Positions 6,838 to 14,142 of a stretch of DNA of 22,079 nt are shown in pieces. The stretch comes from a virus. The notes under the pieces were generated by a model. The model saw only the letters and a program-made list of their open reading frames with translations, was not told where the DNA came from and did not search any database. The first letter of the stretch is position 1, and the number at the start of each line of letters is the position of its first letter. Made by a program: the position numbers and the translations under genes. The DNA is taken from IMG/VR virus record IMGVR_UViG_3300017752_000192, positions 1 to 22,079 of that record. The stretch is one strand, 5' to 3'.

Positions 6838-7157
6838 TATGATCTCCTCATCTGGGCGATTTCCGTCGCCTGTTCTTGATTGATAACTGGCACAGCATTA
6901 CTTTTGTGCATCGTAGCGATGCCAGTAACGAGTGTCCCTGTATACTCTTTGCGCTCAGGCGCAGCGTTGACTGTAGGCGCACCCAGATCGACAGAAGAAA
7001 TCTCTGGTTGATCTGAGTCACGTCGGTACGGTTGACTCGCCGAGGTCTTCATGGACTCGAACGGTCGGGGTGTATACTTCTCGAACACTTCACCCTTGGG
7101 TGCCTTCTTCTTGATCTTGCGACCAGAGAAGTCGTGTGTCATAGAACCATGCTTCAT
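6837..7157 (-). CDS. 106-aa protein with basic N terminus
   Basis: The longest open frame starts at 7184, but ATG at 7157 is the better start: it has AAAGGATG upstream and overlaps the previous stop as ATGA. The product MKHGSMTHDFSGRKIKKKAP continues with KYTPRPFESM. It has a basic N-terminal part and a low-complexity, probably disordered middle. The FSGRKIKKKAPKG and YTPRPFE motifs recall a small conserved phage protein family without known function. DNA or RNA binding is possible from the charge but not shown. Confidence 0.78.
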   Translation of the reverse strand: MKHGSMTHDFSGRKIKKKAPKGEVFEKYTPRPFESMKTSASQPYRRDSDQPEISSVDLGAPTVNAAPERKEYTGTLVTGIATMHKSNAVPVINQEQATEIAQMRRS

Positions 7158-7327
7158 GAAACATCCTTTTCTTCGATAGACCAAACTCGGTCAGGGTATT
7201 GCTCTTCCAACTCGATAACCATGGACAACGCTTGACTCGCGCTGTAGGCGGTGTAAGTGTACGGCGACTCACCTTCCTTTCCGTCCCATTGATCCTTATA
7301 GGTGATCATCCAGATTGATTCGTTCAT
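7154..7327 (-). CDS. 57-aa unknown protein
   Basis: The frame encodes MNESIWMITYKDQWDGKEGE, then YTYTAYSASQALSMVIELEE and a C-terminal RVWSIEEKDVS. ATGA overlaps at both ends (start with the previous stop, stop with the next ATG) and normal codon use support a real gene. The pattern of one strand pair, a helix and a final strand fits a small alpha/beta fold. Function is unknown. Confidence 0.72.
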   Translation of the reverse strand: MNESIWMITYKDQWDGKEGESPYTYTAYSASQALSMVIELEEQYPDRVWSIEEKDVS

Positions 7328-7512
7328 GCTGTATGACCTGCCATGGCGAGAATCGCCGCGTTGTCTGGATCGGCGAGTGCCTTCTCCGTGATTAAATCTT
7401 CAACGATGTTCAAGGCACTGATCAATCCAGCAACCGCTTCCTCGTCTTGGTGCGTATCTGCCCAAGTAATCTCGGCGTTGATCAAGTCACGTGCTTCAAG
7501 TAGATACTTCAT
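7324..7512 (-). CDS. 62-aa helical protein, first gene of an operon
   Basis: The product MKYLLEARDLINAEITWADT continues as an acidic, alanine-rich helical protein without known motifs. GAGGG lies 6 bases before the ATG. It is the first gene behind the promoter module at 7540-7601 and is coupled to the 57-aa gene by ATGA, so it is probably one of the early products. Confidence 0.75.
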   Translation of the reverse strand: MKYLLEARDLINAEITWADTHQDEEAVAGLISALNIVEDLITEKALADPDNAAILAMAGHTA

Positions 7513-7539
7513 TGCTTACCCTCACTCAATTGAAATACT

Positions 7540-7601
7540 ATTATCGTCCATATGGTAGGACAATGGCAAAGTTAAAAAAAGTGAATAGAATCAGTAGGTT
7601 A
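7540..7601 (-). promoter_or_regulatory. Early-type promoter module, copy at 7.55 kb
   Basis: The minus strand has the element TAACCTACTGATTCTATTCA starting at 7601, TTGCCA (7564-7569) 32 bp later, an 18-bp spacer and GATAAT (7540-7545). The TAA of the element is the stop codon of the 199-aa oxygenase upstream. The transcript start GATAATAGTAT matches the 3.35- and 14.4-kb copies. Confidence 0.78.
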
Positions 7602-8198
7602 CACTCTACCGAAATTGAAAGAGATGGCGGTCCGCTCGAACTCGCCTGTCTGTGGACCCTGTGGACCAATCTGATGCTCCAACCATGGGTTCCAGAAAAG
7701 CATCATCCCCGTCTTGGGTTTGACCCTATGCAACCAACCAGCGCACCTATCGGGGGAGGGTTCGCTCATACCTGCTATGGTATACAGCGGGGACTTAAAC
7801 ACCAACGGACAAGACTGTTCGTCAGCATATGGATAGTAAGTGCCTGCAACGCAGCATTTGGGGTGATTGTGGAATGTGTGGAAGTCATACTCCCTGTAAA
7901 CTGACCACCATGCATGGACCATATCTGCGTATTTGTTATGAGCAACTCCCTGATTCTCAAGGAACATCACCGCGCCTGCTTTTATACATTTCTTCAGATC
8001 TTCCCAATAGGGCATTCTCTGGTTCAGTTTATGGTTATTCAAATCGTTATTGAAGTATGATGTGTACGCATCGTCGAAAGAATCCTTCAGCGATTCCTTA
8101 CAGAATTGCGCGATCTCTTGATGCGGTAGTTCGACATCGGTGGTCAGGATGTTTATGTCTTTGGGGAAGGGATCCTTGAAAGAAAACTCTCGTATCAT
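7599..8198 (-). CDS. 2OG-Fe(II) oxygenase-like protein
   Basis: The second half shows the double-stranded beta-helix pattern of phage 2-oxoglutarate/Fe(II) oxygenases: FHTFHNHPKCCVAGTYYPY (106-124) with metal-binding His110/His112, GMMLFWNPWLEHQIGP (164-179) with the distal His175, and FERTAISFNF (187-196) with Arg189, likely for 2-oxoglutarate. This resembles the phage family annotated as TIGR02466-type putative 2OG oxygenases. The substrate is unknown; related enzymes hydroxylate proteins or nucleobases. The start overlaps the stop of a second oxygenase gene, so the two are made together. Confidence 0.85.
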   Translation of the reverse strand: MIREFSFKDPFPKDINILTTDVELPHQEIAQFCKESLKDSFDDAYTSYFNNDLNNHKLNQRMPYWEDLKKCIKAGAVMFLENQGVAHNKYADMVHAWWSVYREYDFHTFHNHPKCCVAGTYYPYADEQSCPLVFKSPLYTIAGMSEPSPDRCAGWLHRVKPKTGMMLFWNPWLEHQIGPQGPQTGEFERTAISFNFGRV

Positions 8199-8710
8199 TT
8201 ATATTCAAACCAACCCGTGATGGTATACTTGTCGCTGTCTAGTCCATCAGCATAATGCGGGTGGGTATACCCTGCTGGCCAGATGACCAACTTGCCCGTA
8301 GAAGGTGACACAGATGTTTTCTGCTGAGGGAATATGGTGTGACCGTCTTCGGTTCTATTCAGGTATGCCATCCATACAGCAAACCGAGCAGGGTTGTTGG
8401 GGGTCTGCTCGAAATGTTCAGCGGTAAACCCCTCGCCCTTTGAGGACTTCTGTACCTTGTATGTGATGTTCTTGTACATCTTATCTTCGATCAACTCGGG
8501 GCAGTTGAATGCAGAGAAATACTCTGTCGCTTTCTCAAGGAGAATAGGTTCGAACTCTTTTACCATATCAGGGGAAACGCTTCGCAGGTATAACGCAGAG
8601 TCAACTCGCCCTGGAACTTCTGTCCTGATTGCCTGATGCGCGTGCCCTTCGTAACAGGTTATCAACCTGTCACATAGGTCTTTAGGAATGGCATTGCTCC
8701 AGACTTTCAC
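8195..8710 (-). CDS. Prolyl-4-hydroxylase-like 2OG-Fe(II) oxygenase
   Basis: The 171-aa protein has the P4H-type core: FTAEHFEQ (95-102) with a His-x-Glu metal pair in place of the usual His-x-Asp, RFAVWMAYLN (109-118), GHTIFPQQ, GKLVIWPAGYTHPHYADG (139-156) with the distal histidine, and DKYTITGWF (160-168) with Lys161 as likely 2-oxoglutarate ligand. The same layout is found in the 243-aa protein at 17.4-18.1 kb, so the phage carries two paralogues. It starts with GTG at 8710, overlapping the DUF3310 stop. The likely reaction is hydroxylation of a peptidyl residue; the target is unknown. Confidence 0.88.
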   Translation of the reverse strand: MKVWSNAIPKDLCDRLITCYEGHAHQAIRTEVPGRVDSALYLRSVSPDMVKEFEPILLEKATEYFSAFNCPELIEDKMYKNITYKVQKSSKGEGFTAEHFEQTPNNPARFAVWMAYLNRTEDGHTIFPQQKTSVSPSTGKLVIWPAGYTHPHYADGLDSDKYTITGWFEYK

Positions 8711-8994
8711 TGATTCTCTTCGACGTCATGCACATGTAATGCGATGATGGCGTAATGCAGAACCTTCATCAGATCTGCTCGGTTCTTTCCTGCCTTCTTG
8801 CCATACCGCTGGGTGTACTTTAAGATGTTACCGAGACAGAACCCCTCACCGTGTCCACCGTCGATGATGAACTCCGTCGCCTGAAACTTGTTCTTGGCAT
8901 AGTGCTCGCCATATGTCTTATCGACATACTGAGTCAACTCTTCGATGATTCGGTCTTCGCTGTACTTGTACTCGATGTCAATCTTCTTTGGCAT
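8707..8994 (-). CDS. DUF3310 (SaV-like) protein
   Basis: The segment FIIDGGHGEGFCLGNILKYTQRYGKKAGKNRADLMKVLHYAI is the signature of DUF3310, a small protein of many phages that is sometimes labelled 'nucleotide kinase' without proof. The family lacks a P-loop, and none is seen here. The 95-aa length is normal. It is soluble. It lies between an RHH regulator and a hydroxylase with TAATG and GTGA overlaps. Confidence 0.9.
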   Translation of the reverse strand: MPKKIDIEYKYSEDRIIEELTQYVDKTYGEHYAKNKFQATEFIIDGGHGEGFCLGNILKYTQRYGKKAGKNRADLMKVLHYAIIALHVHDVEENQ

Positions 8995-9242
8995 TAGTAA
9001 TCTACTCCATCACGATACTGTCCACGGATATCACTCAGTGGGTCAAATTCTGCATTCTCTTTTGATTTGGCAACTGCTTCCTCTTCACCGTTCACCACTC
9101 TCTCCATATAACCCAGAAGCAAACTCGCCATGGATACACCTTCCTCCTCGGCGACAACTTTAAACTGGGTGTGGAGATATTCAGGGACTCGGATGTTAAA
9201 GAGTTTAGTGTTACCTCGTTCGCTACCTTGCTTCTTCGCCAT
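8994..9242 (-). CDS. Ribbon-helix-helix (Arc-like) DNA-binding protein
   Basis: From ATG at 9242 (TAATG overlap with the upstream stop) the product has 82 residues and starts MAKKQGSERGNTKLFNIRVP. The strand TKLFNIRVPEYLHTQFKVVAEEEGVSMASLLLGYMERVV fits the ribbon-helix-helix fold: a strand with alternating exposed residues, then two helices separated by a GVS turn. Such proteins bind operators as dimers and repress. A longer frame reaches 9332, but its extra N terminus has no ribosome site and covers the upstream gene. It is the best candidate in the window for a regulator of repeated operator sites; no direct evidence links it to them. Confidence 0.8.
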   Translation of the reverse strand: MAKKQGSERGNTKLFNIRVPEYLHTQFKVVAEEEGVSMASLLLGYMERVVNGEEEAVAKSKENAEFDPLSDIRGQYRDGVDY

Positions 9243-9487
9243 TACTTCACCAAAGTAACGACAATCAGAACAAACAAGAAGATGTTCGTGAAGAACAGTT
9301 CCAGTGCAAGGATGGTATGGTACCAAACCCAACGCGCCTGATAGACTTCTTGTACTTGTTCGTTTTCGTTTCCTGGGAGATGTTCAACAATCGCTTTGTC
9401 GAAGGCATTGTTCTCGACTGGTTGCTCGATAAAATCCTTTGCCTGTAAACCCTTCTTGCTGAAGAAATTTCTTACATTATCAATCAT
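9242..9487 (-). CDS. C-tail-anchored membrane protein, 81 aa
   Basis: ATG at 9487 is chosen over the longer frame from 9532 because AGGAG lies 7 bases upstream and the ATGA overlaps the previous stop. The product begins MIDNVRNFFSKKGLQAKDFI, is acidic in the middle, and ends with one strong membrane segment of about 20 residues (ILALELFFTNIFLFVLIVVT) followed by LVK. This is tail-anchored topology with the soluble part in the cytoplasm. No family recognised. Confidence 0.8.
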   Translation of the reverse strand: MIDNVRNFFSKKGLQAKDFIEQPVENNAFDKAIVEHLPGNENEQVQEVYQARWVWYHTILALELFFTNIFLFVLIVVTLVK

Positions 9488-10053
9488 ACTGTTACTCCTG
9501 CCCACCATTCTGGCGTGGGACGTTTCGACCAAACGGCAAACCGTTGCTTGTCTGCTTTATAAAACTTTCGATACGACGTCACAACATCCAAGGATCCGTC
9601 GTCATTAGTAGTTATACAATCTGGATATGCCTTCATCGCGGGAGTCGGTAGAGTGAACTCGCCAGACTTGAGGTTCCTTGGAGGAGTTGCAAGTCTCTCT
9701 GCCAACTTACGTTGACAAGCATGGACCTTACCATAGCGGTGAGTGTATTCTCGACCCAGTTCCTGCCATAGGTCATACAACCAGAAATAATTCTCGAGGG
9801 ATTGCCGTGCCCAGATAGCACTGGGATGATTGACGTGGCACGCTTTGTAGATGATGTTCTCGTCTGGACCGTCGAGACGCCAACGCTTGACGCGCTGTCC
9901 CGCCCGACCACGGTCTGTCCACTCCTCGCCGTCAAGGAGACGATGAGCAGTGGACAGGAGTTGTGGGTATTCGATATTCATCTTGACGACGTGCTTGTCG
10001 AGATGTTCTATTGCGGACTGTACCGCTGATTCGTTTAGGCAAAATATATTCAT
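9484..10053 (-). CDS. Conserved phage protein, possibly pyrimidine-dimer-glycosylase-related
   Basis: The protein has conserved blocks LDKHVVKMNIEYPQLLSTAH (18-37), HVNHPSAIWARQSLENYFWL (73-92), YTHRYGKVHA (102-111) and a C-terminal YRKFYKADKQRFAVW. I know this block pattern from a family widespread in phages and some bacteria, often left unnamed and sometimes annotated as pyrimidine dimer DNA glycosylase-like (T4 endonuclease V has a comparable helical architecture). The repair assignment is tentative. It begins with ATG at 10053, and GAGAGAGA lies about 11-18 bases upstream. Confidence 0.72.
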   Translation of the reverse strand: MNIFCLNESAVQSAIEHLDKHVVKMNIEYPQLLSTAHRLLDGEEWTDRGRAGQRVKRWRLDGPDENIIYKACHVNHPSAIWARQSLENYFWLYDLWQELGREYTHRYGKVHACQRKLAERLATPPRNLKSGEFTLPTPAMKAYPDCITTNDDGSLDVVTSYRKFYKADKQRFAVWSKRPTPEWWAGVTV

Positions 10054-10060
10054 AACATTA

Positions 10061-10089
10061 ATTCTCTCTCAAATCGTTCTCATAGTCAA
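10061..10089 (-). promoter_or_regulatory. Possible weak promoter before the 189-aa gene
   Basis: The minus strand has TTGACT (10084-10089), 17 bp, then GAGAAT (10061-10066). The -10 box is poor, and the expected transcript start would fall at or beside the ATG at 10053, making a leaderless message. It lies at the stop of the 521-aa gene (TAAGTGTTGACT), a partial likeness to the upstream element of the promoter modules. Confidence 0.3.
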
Positions 10090-10092
10090 CAC

Positions 10093-11658
10093 TTATTTCT
10101 TATCAGTTAGATCATACGCCCCCATGTATGCTCTAGAGTCTTCCGAGATATAATCTTCTTCGTCGTCTTCCGAGGTGACGACTTGGTAATCGCTCCAGTC
10201 CTCATCGTGTGGTATTGGATCTTCTTCCAACCACTCGTCAGGTTCTTCAATGGGGTGCACCTTCCCTGACCAAGATACGTCTATTGGGTGCGGTTCCTGA
10301 GGGATGATCTCTTCAACGTCAACAACGTTGTTTGGGTCGACTCGCATATTCCCGTCGTCGTAGAATATCTTGTCCTTCTTAGAACGACGGAACTCCATAG
10401 AGGCAGCGAGTAACAGCACCACAGCAAGTGGGTCGAATACTATGACCAACAGGATGATAACAAACCTGACTGCCTTGTCGAGGTATGCTCCTGCGTCCTC
10501 GCCATAGATCAGTTCTGCAATATACTTTAGTGGACCAACCTCTGCTTCCAGATCACGCACACTGCTTTCGAGCACAAACTTCTCTTCGCGCAGGGTATCC
10601 ATCTCAGCATAGTATTGATCTATCTCTGCCTCTAGGTTAGAAACCAGATTGTCAGCGGATACTTCCTTGTCGCCGATCCTGCTTTGTAGCGACTGTATCT
10701 CGGTATTCGCTGCGTCGACTTCTGCTTGTGCTGATGCTCTAAGTTCTTCGATTTTAGTCTGTCGTGGTTTAATGTCGTTCACGAGGGCAGCACGTAGTGC
10801 CACGATTTCTGCCTGTACCTCCTCGGACACCTCTATCTCCTTCTCGCGAAGGGATGTGATATCTGCGTCAAGTACCTGTATCTGCGCACCAAGTTCCTCT
10901 CGACGCGTTTCCTGCTCTGCTCGGAGAGACTTAGCATCCTCGGTCCAGTCTTTCTTGACCGAACCGAATGCGCCCTTCTCAATACCCTTCTCTGATAGAG
11001 CACGAACTTCCGCGTCCATCGTTTTAATCTCGTCGCGAATACGCTCTATGGATCGCTCTTTGGTCTGCACGTCTTCCTTTACTCGTGACTGAGCAACCCC
11101 GATACGATCCTGCTGTACCCTTATGTCAACACCCAGTTGATCCCGTAGACTCTGTATCTGTGCCTCTTCGCTCGCTATGGCATCACCAATACGATCCCAC
11201 GCGCTGTCGATAACTTGTTCCTGTCGTGCAATACTTCGCTCGACCGATCCGGATGTACTCGTCGAGTCGCCTATCCTTTCGATCTTTTGCTCTGTTGCCA
11301 AGACTCTACCTTCGAACCTAGCAATCTTATCATCAAGACGTTCGACCTTCGCGCCTACTTGAGATGATTCGCCTACTTGTTCGGTGTGTGCCTTGGACAG
11401 GAATCCAAAGATCCCTAGTGATGTGATGAACATTAGGACTGCCACCGCGCTAGTGAGATATGTTCTCATCAACCACGGAACCTGTGACCAGTTGGAATGT
11501 AACCACGCAGCGGTGACCAACTTTCCAACCTCGAGCACGCCACCCATGATGGCGATAGGGATAACAGATCCTGAGAAAATCGCGATAAGTCCCGCGATAC
11601 TATACCATGCTGCGACTCCAGCAATGGAGAATGATGTTGCAAGTGTTAGGTATTTCAT
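10093..11658 (-). CDS. Large membrane-anchored coiled-coil protein, 521 aa
   Basis: The architecture is clear. Three membrane segments lie at about 8-30, 33-53 and 67-88. A long charged coiled coil follows at about 95-385, rich in E/R/K/Q with heptads such as QIQVLDADITSLREKEIEVSEE. A fourth membrane segment lies near 396-420 (VRFVIILLVIVFDPLAVVLL). The acidic, proline-containing tail has about 98 residues. I recall similar proteins with the 'RFVIxxxVxVFDPLAVxLLxAAxxxF' segment in marine T4-like phages, without known function. The coiled coil probably lies on one face of the inner membrane, pinned at both ends. The gene follows the SleB hydrolase by 4 bp, which hints at a lysis or envelope role, but that is inference. 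Confidence 0.88.
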   Translation of the reverse strand: MKYLTLATSFSIAGVAAWYSIAGLIAIFSGSVIPIAIMGGVLEVGKLVTAAWLHSNWSQVPWLMRTYLTSAVAVLMFITSLGIFGFLSKAHTEQVGESSQVGAKVERLDDKIARFEGRVLATEQKIERIGDSTSTSGSVERSIARQEQVIDSAWDRIGDAIASEEAQIQSLRDQLGVDIRVQQDRIGVAQSRVKEDVQTKERSIERIRDEIKTMDAEVRALSEKGIEKGAFGSVKKDWTEDAKSLRAEQETRREELGAQIQVLDADITSLREKEIEVSEEVQAEIVALRAALVNDIKPRQTKIEELRASAQAEVDAANTEIQSLQSRIGDKEVSADNLVSNLEAEIDQYYAEMDTLREEKFVLESSVRDLEAEVGPLKYIAELIYGEDAGAYLDKAVRFVIILLVIVFDPLAVVLLLAASMEFRRSKKDKIFYDDGNMRVDPNNVVDVEEIIPQEPHPIDVSWSGKVHPIEEPDEWLEEDPIPHDEDWSDYQVVTSEDDEEDYISEDSRAYMGAYDLTDKK

Positions 11659-11662
11659 AGTT

Positions 11663-12151
11663 CTACTGCCTGTAAAAGATATGATTGTTTACTTTACTCA
11701 CTTTAATCATTGTATGTGCCCAGTATGGGGTGACGTGTACCGCATGATACCACATGGCACCTTGCGTGAAGTCTTGCCCCGATAATCGATAGAATGTGAC
11801 CGCAGATACCAACTTTGCGTTCTTCCACTCAACCGAATCATAATCTATGACTTCTGGTTTGCCGTCGCAATACCAACTGAATTGACATGCGTTACGAATG
11901 GGGACCAGTTCCCCAGTCTTCCAGGACGGATGCAACTTTGCCTGTTTGACAACGCCACAAACCGAGTCTGGGAATCTAGATGATTCGACTCGGTTCATTG
12001 TGACGTGTCCAACTGCTTCCATACCCTTAATGCCTTCGCCCCGAGACTCGTGATATATGTTCTCAGCGAGGCAGGTTATTTCGGATTCATCTTTCACGCC
12101 ATAGGCATAAGAGATACTAGGGATCAATAGAAACAACAGCAGGTATTTCAT
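11663..12151 (-). CDS. Secreted cell-wall hydrolase, SleB/Hydrolase_2 family; likely lysin
   Basis: An N-terminal signal peptide (MKYLLLFLLIPSISYAYG, cleavage near residue 17) is followed by the SleB-type catalytic domain: CLAENIYHESRGEG (27-40) with the catalytic Glu in YHESRGE, VGHVTMNRVESSRFPDSVCGVV (47-68), CQFSWYCDG (89-97) and a C-terminal GAMWYHAVHVTPYW. The family cleaves peptidoglycan glycan strands. With its own signal peptide it can reach the periplasm by the Sec route without a holin pore. Full length for the domain, 162 aa. Start at 12151; GAGTG is a weak ribosome site. Confidence 0.92.
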   Translation of the reverse strand: MKYLLLFLLIPSISYAYGVKDESEITCLAENIYHESRGEGIKGMEAVGHVTMNRVESSRFPDSVCGVVKQAKLHPSWKTGELVPIRNACQFSWYCDGKPEVIDYDSVEWKNAKLVSAVTFYRLSGQDFTQGAMWYHAVHVTPYWAHTMIKVSKVNNHIFYRQ

Positions 12152-12157
12152 GAAGTA

Positions 12158-12427
12158 TCACTCGTCGTGATTCTCGGCGACCATGCCCATCTTCTTCAGG
12201 TCTTCGTGTTCGCCAGAAACCTTAAACATTCTTCCGTCTGCCATCGCTAGGGTCAGAACCTTATTCATGACTCTCAGCGAGGTGTTAGGATATTTAGGAT
12301 GCGCAGCATATTTGAATCCTACATGAACCACTTCGCCATACAGGGTATGTCCAGATTCAGTCTTCCAAGATACGTTGCGCCCTTTGACATCTACAGGTGA
12401 TGGGATTACTTTCTTTGCCTTTGCCAT
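12158..12427 (-). CDS. 89-aa unknown protein, small beta-rich domain
   Basis: ATG at 12427 is preferred over 12445 because AAGGAA lies about 7-9 bases upstream. The product MAKAKKVIPSPVDVKGRNVS goes on with short strands (HTLYGEVVHVGFKYAAH, SLRVMNKVLTLAMADGRMFKVSG), which suggests an SH3-like barrel. It is basic at the N terminus. No family assigned. It lies between the 59-aa gene and the lysin in one operon. Confidence 0.75.
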   Translation of the reverse strand: MAKAKKVIPSPVDVKGRNVSWKTESGHTLYGEVVHVGFKYAAHPKYPNTSLRVMNKVLTLAMADGRMFKVSGEHEDLKKMGMVAENHDE

Positions 12428-12445
12428 AATAAAATTCCTTTTCAA

Positions 12446-12625
12446 TTAGTCTGTCAGTAAGACTTTTGCATCAGTCTTCTGAATAAAATTACCAGTGTTC
12501 ATAGAGTCGCCCGTCTTGACATAATACTCTTGCGGGGTCTCATAGATGACTTCGAATACTTGCCCGACGGCATGCTCATACCAGACTAGACTGGCAGCGG
12601 GTGGACTTGTGATGACTACTTTCAT
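12446..12625 (-). CDS. 59-aa unknown protein
   Basis: The frame MKVVITSPPAASLVWYEHAV continues GQVFEVIYETPQEYYVKTGD and ends with a strand-rich C terminus (FIQKTDAKVLLTD). The start overlaps the previous stop as ATGA, and it fills the 195-bp gap exactly. A small beta protein without known family; the GQVFEVIYETPQEYYV stretch looks like an SH3-type barrel. The coupling makes a real gene likely. Confidence 0.72.
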   Translation of the reverse strand: MKVVITSPPAASLVWYEHAVGQVFEVIYETPQEYYVKTGDSMNTGNFIQKTDAKVLLTD

Positions 12626-12915
12626 GACATGAATGCCTCTAGCGAATTATAGGTTGCGTTCTTCCAAGGGTCGGAAGTGAATGGGGTGACGAATACATCA
12701 GGGATTGGTTCGCGCAACTCCTTGAATGCTCGGTGCTTCTTACTGAACAGGAATAACTTTGAAAACTTTTCCCACTCATGGGTGCCTGCCTTACGCATAG
12801 CAACCAGACGACCACCGTGTCCACCTTCGATCAGGTAGTCGTGTTGGGGCACCTCGTACTCCACTTTGGAATACTTCGTCGTTTCCCTCATAATCTTGAG
12901 TTTGATATCACTCAC
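12622..12915 (-). CDS. 97-aa unknown phage protein, GTG start
   Basis: This soluble protein has a central HDYLIEGGHGGRLVAMRKAG motif (about 25-44) and FSKLFLFSKKHRAFKELREP. I recognise no domain. It starts with GTG at 12915, whose GTGA overlaps the stop of the 86-aa gene. Its own stop overlaps the ATG of the 59-aa gene. Confidence 0.78.
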   Translation of the reverse strand: MSDIKLKIMRETTKYSKVEYEVPQHDYLIEGGHGGRLVAMRKAGTHEWEKFSKLFLFSKKHRAFKELREPIPDVFVTPFTSDPWKNATYNSLEAFMS

Positions 12916-13172
12916 TTAATGTCTCCAGCAATCAACTCATCATAGGATTGTGCCACGAACTCTTGCTTGCGGTTCTGCTTGCTGTAATACAGACCAGGTT
13001 TGTCGTCACCGCCATATGTCAGAACAGTCTCGAATCCCTTCTCTGGGTCTTCCATAATCTGCTTGCCAGAGTGGAGCATTGAAACAGGATCTTTGAAGTT
13101 GACTACTTTGCACGGTTCTGAATTCGCCGCTTCTTGTGGCGTCAGGATTGCTTTATAATAATGGACTTTCAT
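12912..13172 (-). CDS. 86-aa unknown protein
   Basis: A soluble, charged protein beginning MKVHYYKAILTPQEAANSEP, without recognisable motifs. Its ATG directly abuts the TGA stop of the exported 110-aa protein, and its stop overlaps the next GTG. It is probably translated by coupling within the operon that starts at the 13.6-kb promoter module. Confidence 0.75.
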   Translation of the reverse strand: MKVHYYKAILTPQEAANSEPCKVVNFKDPVSMLHSGKQIMEDPEKGFETVLTYGGDDKPGLYYSKQNRKQEFVAQSYDELIAGDIK

Positions 13173-13505
13173 TCACTCTACCTCAGTTGCTTCCACGATT
13201 GGTTTTAATATTTGGTCACGAACAGACAAGTATGGGGCGCACTCTCCGCTGATCGTCGTTGTGTATCTGGTCATTCGCTTATACTTTCGGTCTTTCTCAC
13301 TCGATGTGCTTACCACTACGGTGCTGGTCTTATCGAAGGTGAACCCCATTGCGGTGCATCCCATCGCTGCTTTGAACTGAGCATTGAGAAGAGATACATC
13401 CTTCGTGTTGCCAGATCCTGTTACCTCAGAGATAGATGGTAGGGTAGTCGCCGAGGCAAATGAACCTACAATCAGGAACGGTGCTAGTGCTAGTGCGATT
13501 TTCAT
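13173..13505 (-). CDS. Small exported protein, 110 aa
   Basis: A clean signal peptide (MKIALALAPFLIVGSFASA, cleavage near residue 19) leads a mature part of about 91 residues with two cysteines (MGCTAMGF, GECAPYL), enough for one disulfide in the periplasm. No family recognised. The ribosome site AAGGAAG is well placed. It is the first gene behind the promoter module at 13549-13610, with a late-like GATAAATA box at 13534-13541 between promoter and start codon. Confidence 0.82.
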   Translation of the reverse strand: MKIALALAPFLIVGSFASATTLPSISEVTGSGNTKDVSLLNAQFKAAMGCTAMGFTFDKTSTVVVSTSSEKDRKYKRMTRYTTTISGECAPYLSVRDQILKPIVEATEVE

Positions 13506-13533
13506 ACATACTTCCTTAACATGGGTGTTACCT

Positions 13534-13541
13534 TATTTATC
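13534..13541 (-). promoter_or_regulatory. Late-promoter-like GATAAATA box
   Basis: The minus strand reads TTGATAAATAAGG, one base off the late consensus TATAAATA, 29 bp before the start of the exported 110-aa gene. The same GATAAATAA sequence stands at 15337-15344 in the matching place before another exported protein. It could give both genes a second, late start; one mismatch makes this uncertain. Confidence 0.4.
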
Positions 13542-13548
13542 AAGAGAT

Positions 13549-13610
13549 ATTGTATCTCGCCGACTCGCATAAGGACAACTTTTAGAATATTGAATACAAT
13601 CAACGAGTTA
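13549..13610 (-). promoter_or_regulatory. Early-type promoter module, copy at 13.6 kb
   Basis: The element TAACTCGTTGATTGTATTCA starts at 13610 on the minus strand. TTGTCC (13573-13578) follows 32 bp later, then 18 bp and TACAAT (13549-13554). The TAA is the stop codon of the zinc-ribbon membrane protein. Confidence 0.75.
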
Positions 13611-14141
13611 GCGAATATCCGCCTGTCTCTTCTTGATTGCGGCGATCGCCTCCTCGCGCTTGTTTTGATATGTCGCAGAGACCATCATAAGACCGAAAGA
13701 AAGTAATCCATGTGTCCAGAAGAAACTACTTTCTAGGTTCAAGTAGAACAACCAGTTGAAAACTATTGACCCCAAGAAGAACAGAAAGTACAGCGCCATT
13801 GGTACTTGCAGGGCAGCAAACTGCCCCTCAGACAGACGGATCTTTCCTTCAACCTTCGCCTGCTGGACAGCGTTGTTTTGTGCTACTGCTTCGTTGTGAC
13901 CCGAACAATCAAGGCACTTCCAAACGGTACGGTTGCGAGTATACGAACGACGGTTGTTTGCAACGACAGTCTTCTTGACCTTCTTTGCAGCAGTATCACT
14001 GACCATCGCAAATGCGAGGTTGCCAGCGGTAACTTTGTTGTCGGAGCGACCAGAGTTATATGACTCGGTTACCCTCTCCATCATATTCGCAGGATTCTTG
14101 ATCCCACAATCGTAACAAGTCTTGCGCGCATAGTTTGCCAT
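13608..14141 (-). CDS. Membrane protein with N-terminal zinc ribbon, 177 aa
   Basis: Two CxxC pairs, C9YDC12 and C76LDC79, can form a four-cysteine zinc site; the first is followed by GIKNP and the second by SGHNE. Between them is a basic, serine/asparagine-rich stretch (NNRRSYTRNR). Two membrane segments lie at about 113-133 and 140-158, then a basic C-terminal helix. Both termini are probably cytoplasmic. Zinc-ribbon domains joined to two membrane helices occur in uncharacterised bacterial proteins; the role here is unknown. Strong ribosome site GAGGGAGAG. Confidence 0.83.
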   Translation of the reverse strand: MANYARKTCYDCGIKNPANMMERVTESYNSGRSDNKVTAGNLAFAMVSDTAAKKVKKTVVANNRRSYTRNRTVWKCLDCSGHNEAVAQNNAVQQAKVEGKIRLSEGQFAALQVPMALYFLFFLGSIVFNWLFYLNLESSFFWTHGLLSFGLMMVSATYQNKREEAIAAIKKRQADIR

Positions 14142-14142
14142 A

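Noticed and set aside
9243-9332. N-terminal extension of the ribbon-helix-helix protein with Cys/His residues that look like a zinc site
   Set aside because: The extension overlaps the upstream membrane gene out of frame; the ATG at 9242 has the TAATG coupling used throughout.
10649-11092. A 147-codon plus-strand frame opposite the coiled-coil gene
   Set aside because: It is serine- and alanine-rich because it mirrors the repetitive E/R/Q codons of the coiled coil; no start signals.
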